Assembly (NCBI RefSeq): GCF_000721495.1 | Contig: NZ_JOHY01000007.1 | Location: 186,001 to 250,000, forward strand | Reading direction: 5' to 3' | Length of the DNA: 64,000 nucleotides | DNA from: Streptomyces sp. NRRL F-5123 | GTDB taxonomy: Bacteria; Actinomycetota; Actinomycetes; Streptomycetales; Streptomycetaceae | Made by a program: the position numbers and the translations under genes | Shown: positions 43,114 to 51,402 of the stretch, piece by piece | How positions within the stretch are numbered: position 1 is the first letter of the stretch | How the letters are laid out: each line of letters starts with the position of its first letter | The notes under the pieces: model-generated | What the model saw: only the letters and a program-made list of their open reading frames with translations | Told to the model about the DNA's origin: nothing | The model's database searches: none

Positions 43114-43290
43114 ATGCCCACCACCCCCTGCAACGCCAGCATCATCGGCGTCGGCAACCAGCCCGACACCCCCATCACCTGCCACGGAGAAGCCGGACAC
43201 CCCGGCCCGCACCAGCACACCGTCCTCGGCCAGTGGACCGACGACACCAACGGCGCCGAACCCCACCGCGACACCACGAAGGAGAACTGA
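43114..43290 (+). CDS. 58-residue hypothetical protein
   Basis: ATG 43114 to TGA 43290, with GGAGGACTGACCC upstream. Contains CNASIIGVGN, TCHGEAGHPGPHQH, a small Cys/His-containing beta protein. Not recognised. Confidence 0.5.
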   Translation: MPTTPCNASIIGVGNQPDTPITCHGEAGHPGPHQHTVLGQWTDDTNGAEPHRDTTKEN

Positions 43291-43292
43291 CC

Positions 43293-43508
43293 ATGCCCAA
43301 GCCCACCGTGGGCCGCATCGTCCACTACGTCAGCACCGCCACCGGCACCCCCGTCTGCCGCGCAGCAATCGTGACCGAGACCCGCGACCAGCGCATCAGC
43401 GTGCAGGTGTTCCTCCCTGACACGATCTTCCCCGACAGGGACGTCGCGCACAGCGAGACCTCCCACGAGGGCGGCACCTGGCACTGGCCCGAACGCACCG
43501 AGGACTGA
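43293..43508 (+). CDS. Conserved small actinophage protein
   Basis: 71 residues from ATG 43293 with AAGGAGAACTGACC upstream. Opening PTVGRIVHYVSTATGTPVCR and the closing GGTWHWPE are characteristic of a small protein I recall from many Streptomyces phages and prophages. Role unknown. Confidence 0.7.
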   Translation: MPKPTVGRIVHYVSTATGTPVCRAAIVTETRDQRISVQVFLPDTIFPDRDVAHSETSHEGGTWHWPERTED

Positions 43509-43517
43509 CCCACCCCC

Positions 43518-43543
43518 GGGCGCCCCGCCATCCCGGGGCGCCC
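43518..43543 (+). terminator. Hairpin between small genes
   Basis: 10-bp perfect stem GGGCGCCCCG / CGGGGCGCCC, 6-nt loop, 9 nt past a stop codon. No T-run. Confidence 0.55.
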
Positions 43544-43563
43544 ACCCCAGCAAGGAGCACCAC

Positions 43564-43887
43564 ATGCCCACCCCCGCCGACCCCGCCGAGCAGCGCCGCA
43601 TCCTCCGCCGCACCCTCGAACGTGCCCTCCGCCAACACACCGCAGGACGGCCCAGCGCAGCACCCGCCCTCGCCGAAGCGGCGTGGCGCATCATCGGCCC
43701 CGCCCTCGAACAACGCGACCACCGCATCGACGAGCTGCGCGCGGCCAGCACATGCGACGCGTCCCTCGACACCGGGTTCGGGCAGCCGATGGGCCCGTGC
43801 GTCCTCCGCGGCCACCACGACGGGCCCGTACACCAAGACGCCACCGGCGCCCGCTGGTGGAACACCACCCCTGACCAGCAGTCATAG
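43564..43887 (+). CDS. Small hypothetical protein
   Basis: 107 residues from ATG 43564 (AAGGAG upstream). Helical first half (EQRRILRRTLERALRQHTAG); the second half has CDASLDTGFGQPMGPCVLRG, HHDGPVHQDATGARWW, a pattern of Cys and His seen in small actinophage proteins. Not recognised. Confidence 0.6.
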   Translation: MPTPADPAEQRRILRRTLERALRQHTAGRPSAAPALAEAAWRIIGPALEQRDHRIDELRAASTCDASLDTGFGQPMGPCVLRGHHDGPVHQDATGARWWNTTPDQQS

Positions 43888-43942
43888 CCGACAGGCATAA
43901 CCCCATGCGACGATCAACAACCAGGGAGGAGGGAGCAGCATC

Positions 43943-44206
43943 ATGACCAACGACGACGCCCCTTGGACTCTCAACCACCAGCCGCGAATCCTCATCCAGA
44001 ACGAAGCCCGCCCCGGCGCGCCGGACACGGACGGGCGCACCTGGACGGAACGGCGACTCACCGGCCTTGGGGTGGCCTTCTGCGACTGCGGCTACACCAC
44101 GGGCCTCGTGCCGCGCGAGCAACTGCCGGACGGTCTCCAGTTCGCTCGCGAGCACCCGCCGTTCGGCTCGGCTGCGCTCGCGGCGGCGGAAGGAGGCACC
44201 CGGTGA
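43943..44206 (+). CDS. Small hypothetical protein upstream of terminase
   Basis: 87 residues from ATG 43943 (GGAGGAGGGAG upstream). GLGVAFCDCGYTTGLVPREQ holds a C-x-C pair. Shares GTGA with the terminase small subunit. Not recognised. Confidence 0.6.
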   Translation: MTNDDAPWTLNHQPRILIQNEARPGAPDTDGRTWTERRLTGLGVAFCDCGYTTGLVPREQLPDGLQFAREHPPFGSAALAAAEGGTR

Positions 44207-44760
44207 CCACTGAACCCGGCGCCCGCGACTGGGAAGCCGAAGGCATCCCCCCACCCCCACCAGCAGCCGACCCCCGCCGCAACCCTGGCAATGGCCGCTA
44301 CATGCCCAACCCCGCCACAGACGCCCGCTGCGCCTGGGCCGCCGCCCGCTGGGCCATCGACGGCTGGACCATGCAAGAGATCAGCGACACCATGGGGCTC
44401 GGCAGCAAAGGCAACGCCCACCGGCACATCCAACGCGGCCTACGCGCCACCCGGGAAGCCACCGCCGCCACCGTTGAGCAGGCCCGCGCCGCACACCGCA
44501 CCCGCCTGGAGTACGCCGTTGAGGTCGTTCTCGACATCCTGGAGACGGAGCACATCACCGTCTCCCACGGCCGCGTCGTCAAGGACGACCAGGGCAACAC
44601 GATCATCGACGACGCCCCGCTCCTCGCCGCCGCCGACCGCCTCCGCGCCCTCTCCGAGTCCCTGCGGAAGCTCGACGGCCTCGACGCGCCCGCGCAGGTC
44701 CAGCACTCCGGCGACGTCACCTACCAGCTCATCGGCATCGACCCGGAAGACCTCAAGTGA
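44203..44760 (+). CDS. terS: Terminase small subunit
   Basis: 185 residues from GTG 44203. N-terminal helix-turn-helix (WAIDGWTMQEISDTMGLGSK, then AHRHIQRGL) for pac/cos DNA binding, a central helical oligomerisation region (about 90-150) and a beta C-terminus (YQLIGIDPEDL). The call rests on HTH, size and direct coupling (GTGA) to the large subunit. Confidence 0.75.
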   Translation: MTTEPGARDWEAEGIPPPPPAADPRRNPGNGRYMPNPATDARCAWAAARWAIDGWTMQEISDTMGLGSKGNAHRHIQRGLRATREATAATVEQARAAHRTRLEYAVEVVLDILETEHITVSHGRVVKDDQGNTIIDDAPLLAAADRLRALSESLRKLDGLDAPAQVQHSGDVTYQLIGIDPEDLK

Positions 44761-46154
44761 CCGCGACCGTCGTCCGCTACGAGCCCCGCGGCGCAGCCCT
44801 GGACATGTTCCGGTCGAAGGCCAACGAGATCCTCATGTCCGGCGCGGCCGGCACGGGCAAGAGCGTCGGCGCGCTCATGAAGGTCCACCTCGCCTGCCTC
44901 CACACCCCCAAGGTGCGGGCCCTGATCGTCCGCAAGACCCACGCCTCCCTCACCGCGTCCACGCTGGTGACGTTCCGGCAGAAGGTCGCCGCCGAAGCGA
45001 TCGCCGCCCAGGTCGTAAAGTTCTACGGCGGGTCCGCGCAAGAGCCCGCCGCGTTCCGGTACAGCAACGGGTCCGCGATCGTCGTCGGCGGACTCGACCG
45101 CGCCACCCGGCTACTGTCCACCGAGTACGACCTGTGCTTCGTCGACGAGGCGATCGAGACGACCGCCGAAGACCTCGACACGATCGTCACCCGGCTGCGG
45201 AACGGGCGACTCTCCTACCAGCAGTTGATCATGGCGACGAACCCCGGGCCCCCCACCCACCACCTCAAGCAGCGCGCCAACGCCGGGCGCTGCCAGATGC
45301 TGTACTCCCGCCACGAGGACAACCCCCGCCTCTACCACGACGGCGAATGGACCGAGTACGGGCGCGCCTACCTCGAACGCCTCGACAGCCTCACCGGCGC
45401 CCGCAAGGACCGCATGCGCTTCGGCAAATGGGTGGCCGCCGAAGGCCTCGTCTACGAGGCGTGGGACCCGGCCGTGCACCTCGTCGACCCGTTCGAGGTA
45501 CCGAAGGACTGGACCCGCTGGTGGTCCGTCGACCTCGGCTACGTCAACCCGACCGTGATCCAGTTCTGGGCCGAGGACCCGGACGGCCGGCTGTTCCTCT
45601 ACCGGGAGATGTACCGCACCAAGACCCTCGTGGAAGACCACGCCCGCGCCGTGCTCCGTACGGTGCAGCGCTGCGTGAGCCACTGCCGGGCCAACAAGAC
45701 CAGCTCGCACAACTGCTTCACCTGCGAGGCCTGCGTGACCGAGTGGACCGAGCCGCGGCCGCGCGCGGTCATCACCGACCACGACGCGGAGGACCGGGCG
45801 ACGTTGGAGCGGCACCTGAAGCTGTCCACCACCGCGGCGCACAAGGGCGTGTCGGACGGGATCCAGGCCGTGCAGGCGCGGCTGAAGCCCGCGGGCGACG
45901 GTCGGCCGCGGCTGTTCATCATGCGCGGCGCGCTGGTGGCGCGGGACCCGGAGCTGGACGCGGCGAAGAAGCCGTGCTCGACGGAGGACGAGATCACCGG
46001 GTACGTCTGGGACCGGGGCACGGCTGCGCAGCAGGCGGGCGAGAAGCCCGCGAAGGACGCCCCGTTGAAGCTGAATGATCACGGTATGGACGCGATGCGG
46101 TACGTGGTGGCTGAGCGGGATCTCGGCGGCCGGCCGCGGATCCGCCGCCTGTAG
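44757..46154 (+). CDS. terL: Terminase large subunit
   Basis: 465 residues. ATPase: Walker A GAAGTGKS (Lys35), Walker B LCFVDEA near 126, coupling motif MATNPG. Nuclease: WWSVDLGYVNP, VITDHDAED and LNDHGMDAMRY give the three acidic metal ligands. It cuts and pumps DNA into the prohead. A Cys-rich insertion (C-x3-C...HNC-x2-C-x2-C, residues 306-328) interrupts the nuclease domain. GTG start, coupled to the small subunit. Confidence 0.95.
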   Translation: MTATVVRYEPRGAALDMFRSKANEILMSGAAGTGKSVGALMKVHLACLHTPKVRALIVRKTHASLTASTLVTFRQKVAAEAIAAQVVKFYGGSAQEPAAFRYSNGSAIVVGGLDRATRLLSTEYDLCFVDEAIETTAEDLDTIVTRLRNGRLSYQQLIMATNPGPPTHHLKQRANAGRCQMLYSRHEDNPRLYHDGEWTEYGRAYLERLDSLTGARKDRMRFGKWVAAEGLVYEAWDPAVHLVDPFEVPKDWTRWWSVDLGYVNPTVIQFWAEDPDGRLFLYREMYRTKTLVEDHARAVLRTVQRCVSHCRANKTSSHNCFTCEACVTEWTEPRPRAVITDHDAEDRATLERHLKLSTTAAHKGVSDGIQAVQARLKPAGDGRPRLFIMRGALVARDPELDAAKKPCSTEDEITGYVWDRGTAAQQAGEKPAKDAPLKLNDHGMDAMRYVVAERDLGGRPRIRRL

Positions 46155-46195
46155 TCCGCGGCGCGCTCGCCGCACCCAACTTTCGAGGAGTCGTC

Positions 46196-46417
46196 ATGAG
46201 GATCCCCACACCCCGCGCACCGAAGAATTTCCTGCCACTAGCCAACTTGACAGGAGGATTTACACTCATGGCAGTGGGATTCGGGATTATCTTCGGACTC
46301 GGCGTTGGGCTCGTCGTGGGCGGGGCGCTCTGGGTGACGGCCCAGACGGTGGCGTACAGCGAGAGGGGGCCCAGTGGGCAAGACACTGCTGGACCCCCTC
46401 CGCGCCGTACTCCGTAA
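46196..46417 (+). CDS. Small membrane protein between terminase and portal
   Basis: 73 residues from ATG 46196 (GAGGAG upstream); a second in-frame ATG at 46268 has its own AGGAGG and would give 49 residues. One or two hydrophobic spans (FTLMAVGFGIIFGLGVGLVV, then ALWVTAQ). Its last 44 nt overlap the portal gene in another frame. The part 46215-46270 is less GC-rich than its surroundings. Function unknown. Confidence 0.6.
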   Translation: MRIPTPRAPKNFLPLANLTGGFTLMAVGFGIIFGLGVGLVVGGALWVTAQTVAYSERGPSGQDTAGPPPRRTP

Positions 46418-47975
46418 CGCTGCCGCCAACCCCCCAGTCCCCTACGCCTCCACCCGCGGCGGCCGTCTCGGCGGGATCCTCGGCCGGCCCGCGGGCATGG
46501 AAGCGCAGATGCGCGCCCAGGGCACCAACGGCACCCTCTTCGCGATCGTCGACCGCACGTGCACGTCGTACTCGCAGGTCGAGTGGCGCCTCTACCGCAA
46601 GGCCCGGTCCGGGCTGAAGAACGACCGCACCGAGGTCACCGCGCACGCAGCCCTCGACCTGTGGCACGCCCCGAACCCGTTCATGACCGGGCCCGCGTTC
46701 AGGGAGGCAGCCCAGCAGCACGAGGAACTGACGGGGGAGCAGCGGTGGGTCATCTCCCGCCACGCCGCGTCGTCCCTGCCGTTGGAGCTGTGGCCCGTCC
46801 GCCCCGACCGCATCGAGCCCATCCCCTCGGCGACGGAGTTCCTCTCGGGGTACGAGTACCGCGGGCCCGGAGGCGAGGTTGTCCCGCTCGGTCTGGACGA
46901 CGTGATCTCCATGCTGCGCCCCAACCCGCTGGACCCGTACCGCGGGCTCGGCCCCGTGCAGACCGTCCTCGTCGACCTCGACGCCTCCCGGTACAGCAGG
47001 GAGTGGAACCGGAACTTCTTCGTGAGCTCGGCCGAGCCGGGCGGGGTCCTCCAGGTCGAGAAGCGCCTCGACGACGACGAGTTCGACGAGCTACGCGCGC
47101 GCTGGAACGAGCAGCACCGCGGCGTCGCAGCGGCCCACCGGGTTGCGATCCTGGAGAACGGCATCCAGTGGGTCGACCGCAAGTACACCAACCGCGACAT
47201 GCAGTTCGCCGAGCTGTCCCAGGTGAGCGACGAGAAAATCCGCGGCGCGTTCGGCTTCCCCAAGCCCCTCCTCGGCGCCGTTGACGACGTCAACAGGGCC
47301 AACGCGGACGCCGCCGAGGTCGTCTTCGCCCGCTGGCTCCTCGTGCCCCGACTGGAACGCACCAAGGCCGCCCTCAACACCCGGCTCCTGCCCATGTACG
47401 GGCCCAGCGCGCGCGACCTGGAGTGGGACTACGTCTCCCCTGTCCCCGAGGACGCAGACGCCGAAGCCGCACGGCTCACCTCCAAGGCCGAGGCGGTGCA
47501 GTCCCTCATCGCCGCCGGCGTGTACGGGCCCGACGCCCTCGCCGCGGTGGGCCTGCCGGAGATGGAGTTCGGGCAGCCCGGCAGTGACCCGGACCGGGAG
47601 CTGCTGATCCGTCTCGTGACCGGTGCCCCGTCGCTGGCGCCGCTGATCCTGCCCATGCTCGGCTTCCAACTGCCCGCCGAGCCGGGCACGCCCGCGACGA
47701 CACCGGCGCAGGCCGCGTGGCAGCGCGCCGTCGCAGGGATCACCGGCGGCTCGGACGTCCCCGACGTCGACGACGCCCTCCGCTGGATCGCCGTGTCCGA
47801 ACACGACGACGACGTGTGCCAGCCCTGCGCCGACAACGACGGCGCGCTCTACAAGAACCGGGCCGACGCCTACGCGGACTACCCCGGCGGGTCCGGCTAC
47901 ATCCACTGCATCGGCGCCCAGTACGGCAACGAGTGCCGCTGCAAGGTCGTCAAGCGCGGCAAGGAGGACTCGTGA
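46374..47975 (+). CDS. Portal protein with MuF-like C-terminal domain
   Basis: 533 residues from GTG 46374 (GAGAGGGGG upstream). HK97-type portal: CTSYSQVEWRLYRKA, LDLWHAPNPFMTGPAFREA, DVISMLRPNPLDPYRGLGPV, GAFGFPKPLLGAVDDVNRAN, and the clip/stem helices to about 450. The last 70 residues are different: DALRWIAVSEHDDDVCQPCA, then YIHCIGAQYGNECRCKVVKR, the C-terminal Cys motif of Mu gpF head morphogenesis proteins. So portal and a MuF remnant are joined in one chain. Confidence 0.9.
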   Translation: MGKTLLDPLRAVLRNAAANPPVPYASTRGGRLGGILGRPAGMEAQMRAQGTNGTLFAIVDRTCTSYSQVEWRLYRKARSGLKNDRTEVTAHAALDLWHAPNPFMTGPAFREAAQQHEELTGEQRWVISRHAASSLPLELWPVRPDRIEPIPSATEFLSGYEYRGPGGEVVPLGLDDVISMLRPNPLDPYRGLGPVQTVLVDLDASRYSREWNRNFFVSSAEPGGVLQVEKRLDDDEFDELRARWNEQHRGVAAAHRVAILENGIQWVDRKYTNRDMQFAELSQVSDEKIRGAFGFPKPLLGAVDDVNRANADAAEVVFARWLLVPRLERTKAALNTRLLPMYGPSARDLEWDYVSPVPEDADAEAARLTSKAEAVQSLIAAGVYGPDALAAVGLPEMEFGQPGSDPDRELLIRLVTGAPSLAPLILPMLGFQLPAEPGTPATTPAQAAWQRAVAGITGGSDVPDVDDALRWIAVSEHDDDVCQPCADNDGALYKNRADAYADYPGGSGYIHCIGAQYGNECRCKVVKRGKEDS

Positions 47976-48004
47976 GCGTCCTCTGCGCACCCCAACCCGG
48001 CCCC

Positions 48005-48088
48005 TCCGCAAGGCAGTTGACCTGCGGAAACGGTACAATGAGCCGTACGAACACTGGACCCCGGCGGGTGCTGGTAACACCCCCGGGG
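48005..48088 (+). ncRNA. Structured leader upstream of the HNH endonuclease gene
   Basis: TCCGCA / TGCGGA (48005-48010, 48023-48028) and a strong hairpin CCCCGG-C-GGGTG, loop CTGGTAA, CACCC-CCGGGG (48059-48088), in the 140-nt gap before the HNH gene. The hairpin ends 15 nt before the ribosome site GAGGAGA. It may be a terminator-like block, a translational switch or a distinct RNA; the sequence alone does not decide. Confidence 0.4.
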
Positions 48089-48115
48089 CATGGCCGACCT
48101 TCTGAGGAGATCGAC

Positions 48116-48979
48116 ATGGATCAGGCTACCCCTGCCTGCGCGCGCCCGACGAAGAAGTACCCCGCCGGACGCACCGGGACGACCGCCGGGTACACCGCAC
48201 ACCGCGCCCACAGCGAGGCAGCGTGCGGCCCGTGCCGCACGGCGTGGACCGCGAAGTGCGCCGAGCAGAAGCAGAAGGCCAGCCCGGAGGCGCGGGCACG
48301 CTGGGACGCCTCGTCCAACGCGGCGGCGAAACGCAAGCGAGCAGAGAGCCGAGCCTGCTCCGGCGGGGCGCAGGGGACCGCGGAAGGCCATGCCGCGCAC
48401 CTGGCCGCCGGGCAGTACCCGTGCAAGCCCTGCAAGGACGCCGTGCTCATCCCCGGCGCCGCCTGCGCCCGGCCAACGGCCGGGTCCCCCGACGGCCGGA
48501 CGGGAACGGCCACTGGCTACCAGGCACACCGGGACGAGGGCGAGACCCCTTGCCCCGCGTGCACTGCCGCCCAGACGCAGAAGTCCAACGAGCGTCGGAG
48601 CACGCTCTCCGCCGAGGCGCTGGAGACGTACCGACGTGCGAACGCCGAAGCGTCCCGGCGCAGGCGCGAGAGCGACCCCGCCGCGGTCCGGGCCATCAAG
48701 CACCGGACCCTCACCAAGAACCGGAACGCAGTGCGGGAGGCCAAGGACCGGCCGTGTGCCGACTGCGGTGTCCATTACCCGTACTACGTCATGGAGTTCG
48801 ACCACCTCGACGCAATCACCAAGGACTTCAACGTCAGCGCCGGGGTGACGTGCGCGAGCTACGACCGGCTCCTCTCCGAGATCGCCAAGTGCGAGGTGGT
48901 GTGCGCCAACTGCCACGCCGAACGGACCCACCAGAGGAAGCAGGCCCGGAAGGGGATGACAGTCGATGCCATGGATTGA
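48116..48979 (+). CDS. HNH endonuclease with repeated Cys mini-domains
   Basis: 287 residues from ATG 48116 (GAGGAGATCGAC upstream). The first 165 residues carry three related units, GTTAGYTAHRAHSEAACGPC, GTAEGHAAHLAAGQYPCKPC and GTATGYQAHRDEGETPCPAC, each with a C-x2-C pair. The C-terminal HNH domain is CADCGVHYPYYVMEFDHLD, then CEVVCANCHAERTHQRK with zinc Cys pairs. A free-standing homing-type enzyme inserted between portal and protease genes; it does not split either. It overlaps the protease start by 14 nt. Confidence 0.88.
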   Translation: MDQATPACARPTKKYPAGRTGTTAGYTAHRAHSEAACGPCRTAWTAKCAEQKQKASPEARARWDASSNAAAKRKRAESRACSGGAQGTAEGHAAHLAAGQYPCKPCKDAVLIPGAACARPTAGSPDGRTGTATGYQAHRDEGETPCPACTAAQTQKSNERRSTLSAEALETYRRANAEASRRRRESDPAAVRAIKHRTLTKNRNAVREAKDRPCADCGVHYPYYVMEFDHLDAITKDFNVSAGVTCASYDRLLSEIAKCEVVCANCHAERTHQRKQARKGMTVDAMD

Positions 48980-49955
48980 GGTCCCCGATTTCCAGCCGCG
49001 ACGCCCGGCGCAGGCCAAGGCGCAGGAGACGCGCGCCTGGTACTCGATCAAGAACGCGGCGTCGGAGGACGAGGCGGAGATCCTGCTGTACGACGAGATT
49101 GGTGGGTGGCTCGGCGTCACCGCCGACGAGTTCGTCGCGGAACTCGGCGCCATCACCGCACCGAAGATCAAGGTCAGGATTTCGAGCCCCGGCGGTTCGG
49201 TCTTCGACGGGATTGCGATCGCTAACGCGCTGCGCTCCCACCCCGCACAGACCACCGTGCAGATCGACTCTCTGGCCGCGTCCATCGCGTCCGTCATTGC
49301 CATGGCAGGGGACCGCGTGGTAGCCGCCCCGAACGCGACCTTGATGGTGCACGACGCCTCGGGCATGTGCCTTGGTGACGCGGCTGAGATGCAGAAGATG
49401 GCCGAAGTCCTCGACCTGATCTCCAACAACATCGCTGACGTCTACGCCGCGAAGGCTGGCGGTACCCGCGACGAGTGGCGGGCCGTGATGCGGAACGAGA
49501 CGTGGTACCTCCCCGAGGACGCACTCAAGGCGGGCCTGGTCGATGAGGTGATGTCGGCGAAGCAGGCACCTGCGGAGGACGAGCCAGCGCAGATGCGCGC
49601 CCGGTTCGACCCTGCGGCGTACGGGTACCGCGGGCCCGCCGAGCCGGAGCGGCCGAAGCCCGGCCCGCCCCCGGCCCGACCGGAGCCCGCCGCCGAGGCA
49701 CCCGCGCCCGCCCTGGTGATCTCCGTCGCCGACGCCCTCACCGAGACCGAGGTTGCCGCGCTCCGCGAACTGGCGCAGGCGCACCTCGACACCGCGCCCC
49801 TCGACCCCCCGGCCACCACCGACCTGGACGAGCTGGCCGACGAGCAGCCTGACGACTGGGCCGCATCCCTGGCCCACCTCACCACGCCCGCCCCCTGGGG
49901 GCAGGCCCTCGAACACCTCACCCAGACCCCAGCGTCGTCCGCGACGGACGCCTGA
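48966..49955 (+). CDS. ClpP-like prohead protease
   Basis: 329 residues from ATG 48966. KIKVRISSPGGSVFDGIAIA (oxyanion Gly pair), DSLAASIASVIAMAGDRVVA with the catalytic Ser, NATLMVHDASGMCLGDAAEM with the catalytic His and a following Asp region. The last 130 residues are Pro/Ala/Asp-rich and probably act as scaffold. It cleaves head proteins during maturation. Directly upstream of the capsid gene. Confidence 0.9.
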   Translation: MPWIEVPDFQPRRPAQAKAQETRAWYSIKNAASEDEAEILLYDEIGGWLGVTADEFVAELGAITAPKIKVRISSPGGSVFDGIAIANALRSHPAQTTVQIDSLAASIASVIAMAGDRVVAAPNATLMVHDASGMCLGDAAEMQKMAEVLDLISNNIADVYAAKAGGTRDEWRAVMRNETWYLPEDALKAGLVDEVMSAKQAPAEDEPAQMRARFDPAAYGYRGPAEPERPKPGPPPARPEPAAEAPAPALVISVADALTETEVAALRELAQAHLDTAPLDPPATTDLDELADEQPDDWAASLAHLTTPAPWGQALEHLTQTPASSATDA

Positions 49956-49968
49956 AGGAGGAGACACC

Positions 49969-51321
49969 ATGCCCACTCTCGCCGTCCCGCGGAACCAGGA
50001 CGAACTCGCCGAGGCCATCGGTGACACCGCGACGCTTAAGGAGATCGCGAAGTCCCCCGAGTCTCTGACGGAGTTCATCGTCAACTACGCCAAGGCCCAG
50101 GCCAAGGACGACCCTGCGATCGCCGACCAGATCCGCGACGAGACCCAGCGCCAGTTCGCGGACATCCTCCGCAACGACAAGCTCCTCCAGTCCATCAACC
50201 GGCTCAACCTGGACCCGGCGGGGAAGCCCGTCGCCCGGTCGAAGCACTACAACGCGAAGGCTCCCGGTGCCGGCCTCGACGAGCGGTGGGGCACCTGGTC
50301 CGACTACTTCGCGGCGACCTGGGCCGGTGCTCGCGGCGCGGACGCGCTCAGCGCCCAGTCCGACATCGCGAAGATCCAGAACGCGTTCGGCAGCACCGTC
50401 CCCAGCGACGGCGGGTTCCTCATTCCCGAGATCCTCCGCTCCGAGCTGCTGCGCGTCGCCCTGGAGATGGCCGTCGTCCGCTCCCGCGCCCGCGTCGTCC
50501 CGATGGAGTCGCTGACGGTCCCGTACCCGATGCTCGACTCCACCAGCAACGCCAGCTCGGTGTATGGCGGTGTCGTCGGCTACTGGACCGAGGAGGGCGG
50601 CTCCCTCACCGACAGCAGCCCGACGTTCGGACGGATCGAGCTGGCGGCGAAGAAGCTGACCCTGTACAGCGAGATCCCCAACGAGCTGTTCTCCGACAGC
50701 ATCATCAGCCTCCAGCAGTTCATGAACGAGTCCTACCCCGAGGCGCTCGCCTGGTTCGAGGACGTCGCGTTCACCGACGGCAACGGCGTCGGTCAGCCGC
50801 TGGGCTACCTCAACGCCCCGGCCGCCGTGTCCGTCGCGAAGGAGTCCGGCCAGGCGGCAGGGTCGATCGTGTGGGAGAACATCGTCAAGGCGTACTCCCG
50901 CATGCTCCCCTCCAGCATCGCGCGGGCGGTGTGGGTGGCGCACATCGACACCTTCCCGGAGCTGGCCACCATGGCCCTGTCCGTCGGCACCGGTGGCTCC
51001 GCGGTGTGGATCGGCACCCCGGCCGCTGACGGCGCCGGCGCCCCGCCGATGACGATCCTCGGCCGGCCGGTCATCTTCACCGAGAAGGTCTCCTCGGTCG
51101 GTACCGCGGGCGACATCAACTTCGTCGACTTCGGCTACTACCTCATCGGTGACCGGCAGGCCATGCAGGCCCAGACGTCCACCGAGTACAAGTTCGGCAA
51201 CGACAAGACCGCGGTCCGCGTGATCGAGCGGGTCGACGGCACCCCCTGGATCAAAACGGCGATCACCCCGCGGAAGGGCTCCAACACCCTCTCGCCGTTC
51301 GTGAAGATCGCCACCCGCTGA
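49969..51321 (+). CDS. Major capsid protein, HK97 fold
   Basis: 450 residues from ATG 49969 (GGAGGAG upstream). Residues 1-100 are a charged helical delta-like region (ATLKEIAKSPESLTEFIVNY) that the protease may remove. The HK97 core starts near GFLIPEILRSELLRVALEMA, with VPYPMLDSTSNASSVYGGVV, YSEIPNELFSDSIISLQQFM and NFVDFGYYLIGDRQAMQAQT following. Followed by a strong hairpin. Confidence 0.93.
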   Translation: MPTLAVPRNQDELAEAIGDTATLKEIAKSPESLTEFIVNYAKAQAKDDPAIADQIRDETQRQFADILRNDKLLQSINRLNLDPAGKPVARSKHYNAKAPGAGLDERWGTWSDYFAATWAGARGADALSAQSDIAKIQNAFGSTVPSDGGFLIPEILRSELLRVALEMAVVRSRARVVPMESLTVPYPMLDSTSNASSVYGGVVGYWTEEGGSLTDSSPTFGRIELAAKKLTLYSEIPNELFSDSIISLQQFMNESYPEALAWFEDVAFTDGNGVGQPLGYLNAPAAVSVAKESGQAAGSIVWENIVKAYSRMLPSSIARAVWVAHIDTFPELATMALSVGTGGSAVWIGTPAADGAGAPPMTILGRPVIFTEKVSSVGTAGDINFVDFGYYLIGDRQAMQAQTSTEYKFGNDKTAVRVIERVDGTPWIKTAITPRKGSNTLSPFVKIATR

Positions 51322-51328
51322 CCCGCCA

Positions 51329-51360
51329 GCCCGGGCGGGCACTGACACCCCCGCCCGGGC
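51329..51360 (+). terminator. Hairpin after the major capsid gene
   Basis: 11-bp perfect stem GCCCGGGCGGG / CCCGCCCGGGC, 10-nt loop, 7 nt past the stop. Confidence 0.6.
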
Positions 51361-51402
51361 CGCTCCGACACGGCACTCACCCCCCGCAAGGAAGGCACCC
51401 TG

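Noticed and set aside
46245..46266. TTGACA and TACACT as a promoter before the portal gene
   Set aside because: Spacing is about 8 nt; the AGGAGG between them is better read as a ribosome site.
46160..48000. Many long antisense open frames over the late genes
   Set aside because: In this GC-rich DNA antisense frames are expected; none has a coherent protein sequence or ribosome site.
48018..48040. TTGACC and TACAAT as a promoter for the HNH gene
   Set aside because: Spacing is only 11 nt, too short for a sigma-70-type promoter.
47976..48965. Group I intron carrying the HNH gene
   Set aside because: Neither flanking gene is split; portal and protease are both complete.
48005..48979. IscB/HEARO-type RNA-guided nuclease locus
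   Set aside because: The protein has an HNH domain but no RuvC motifs or arginine-rich bridge helix, and the leader is far shorter than omega RNAs.
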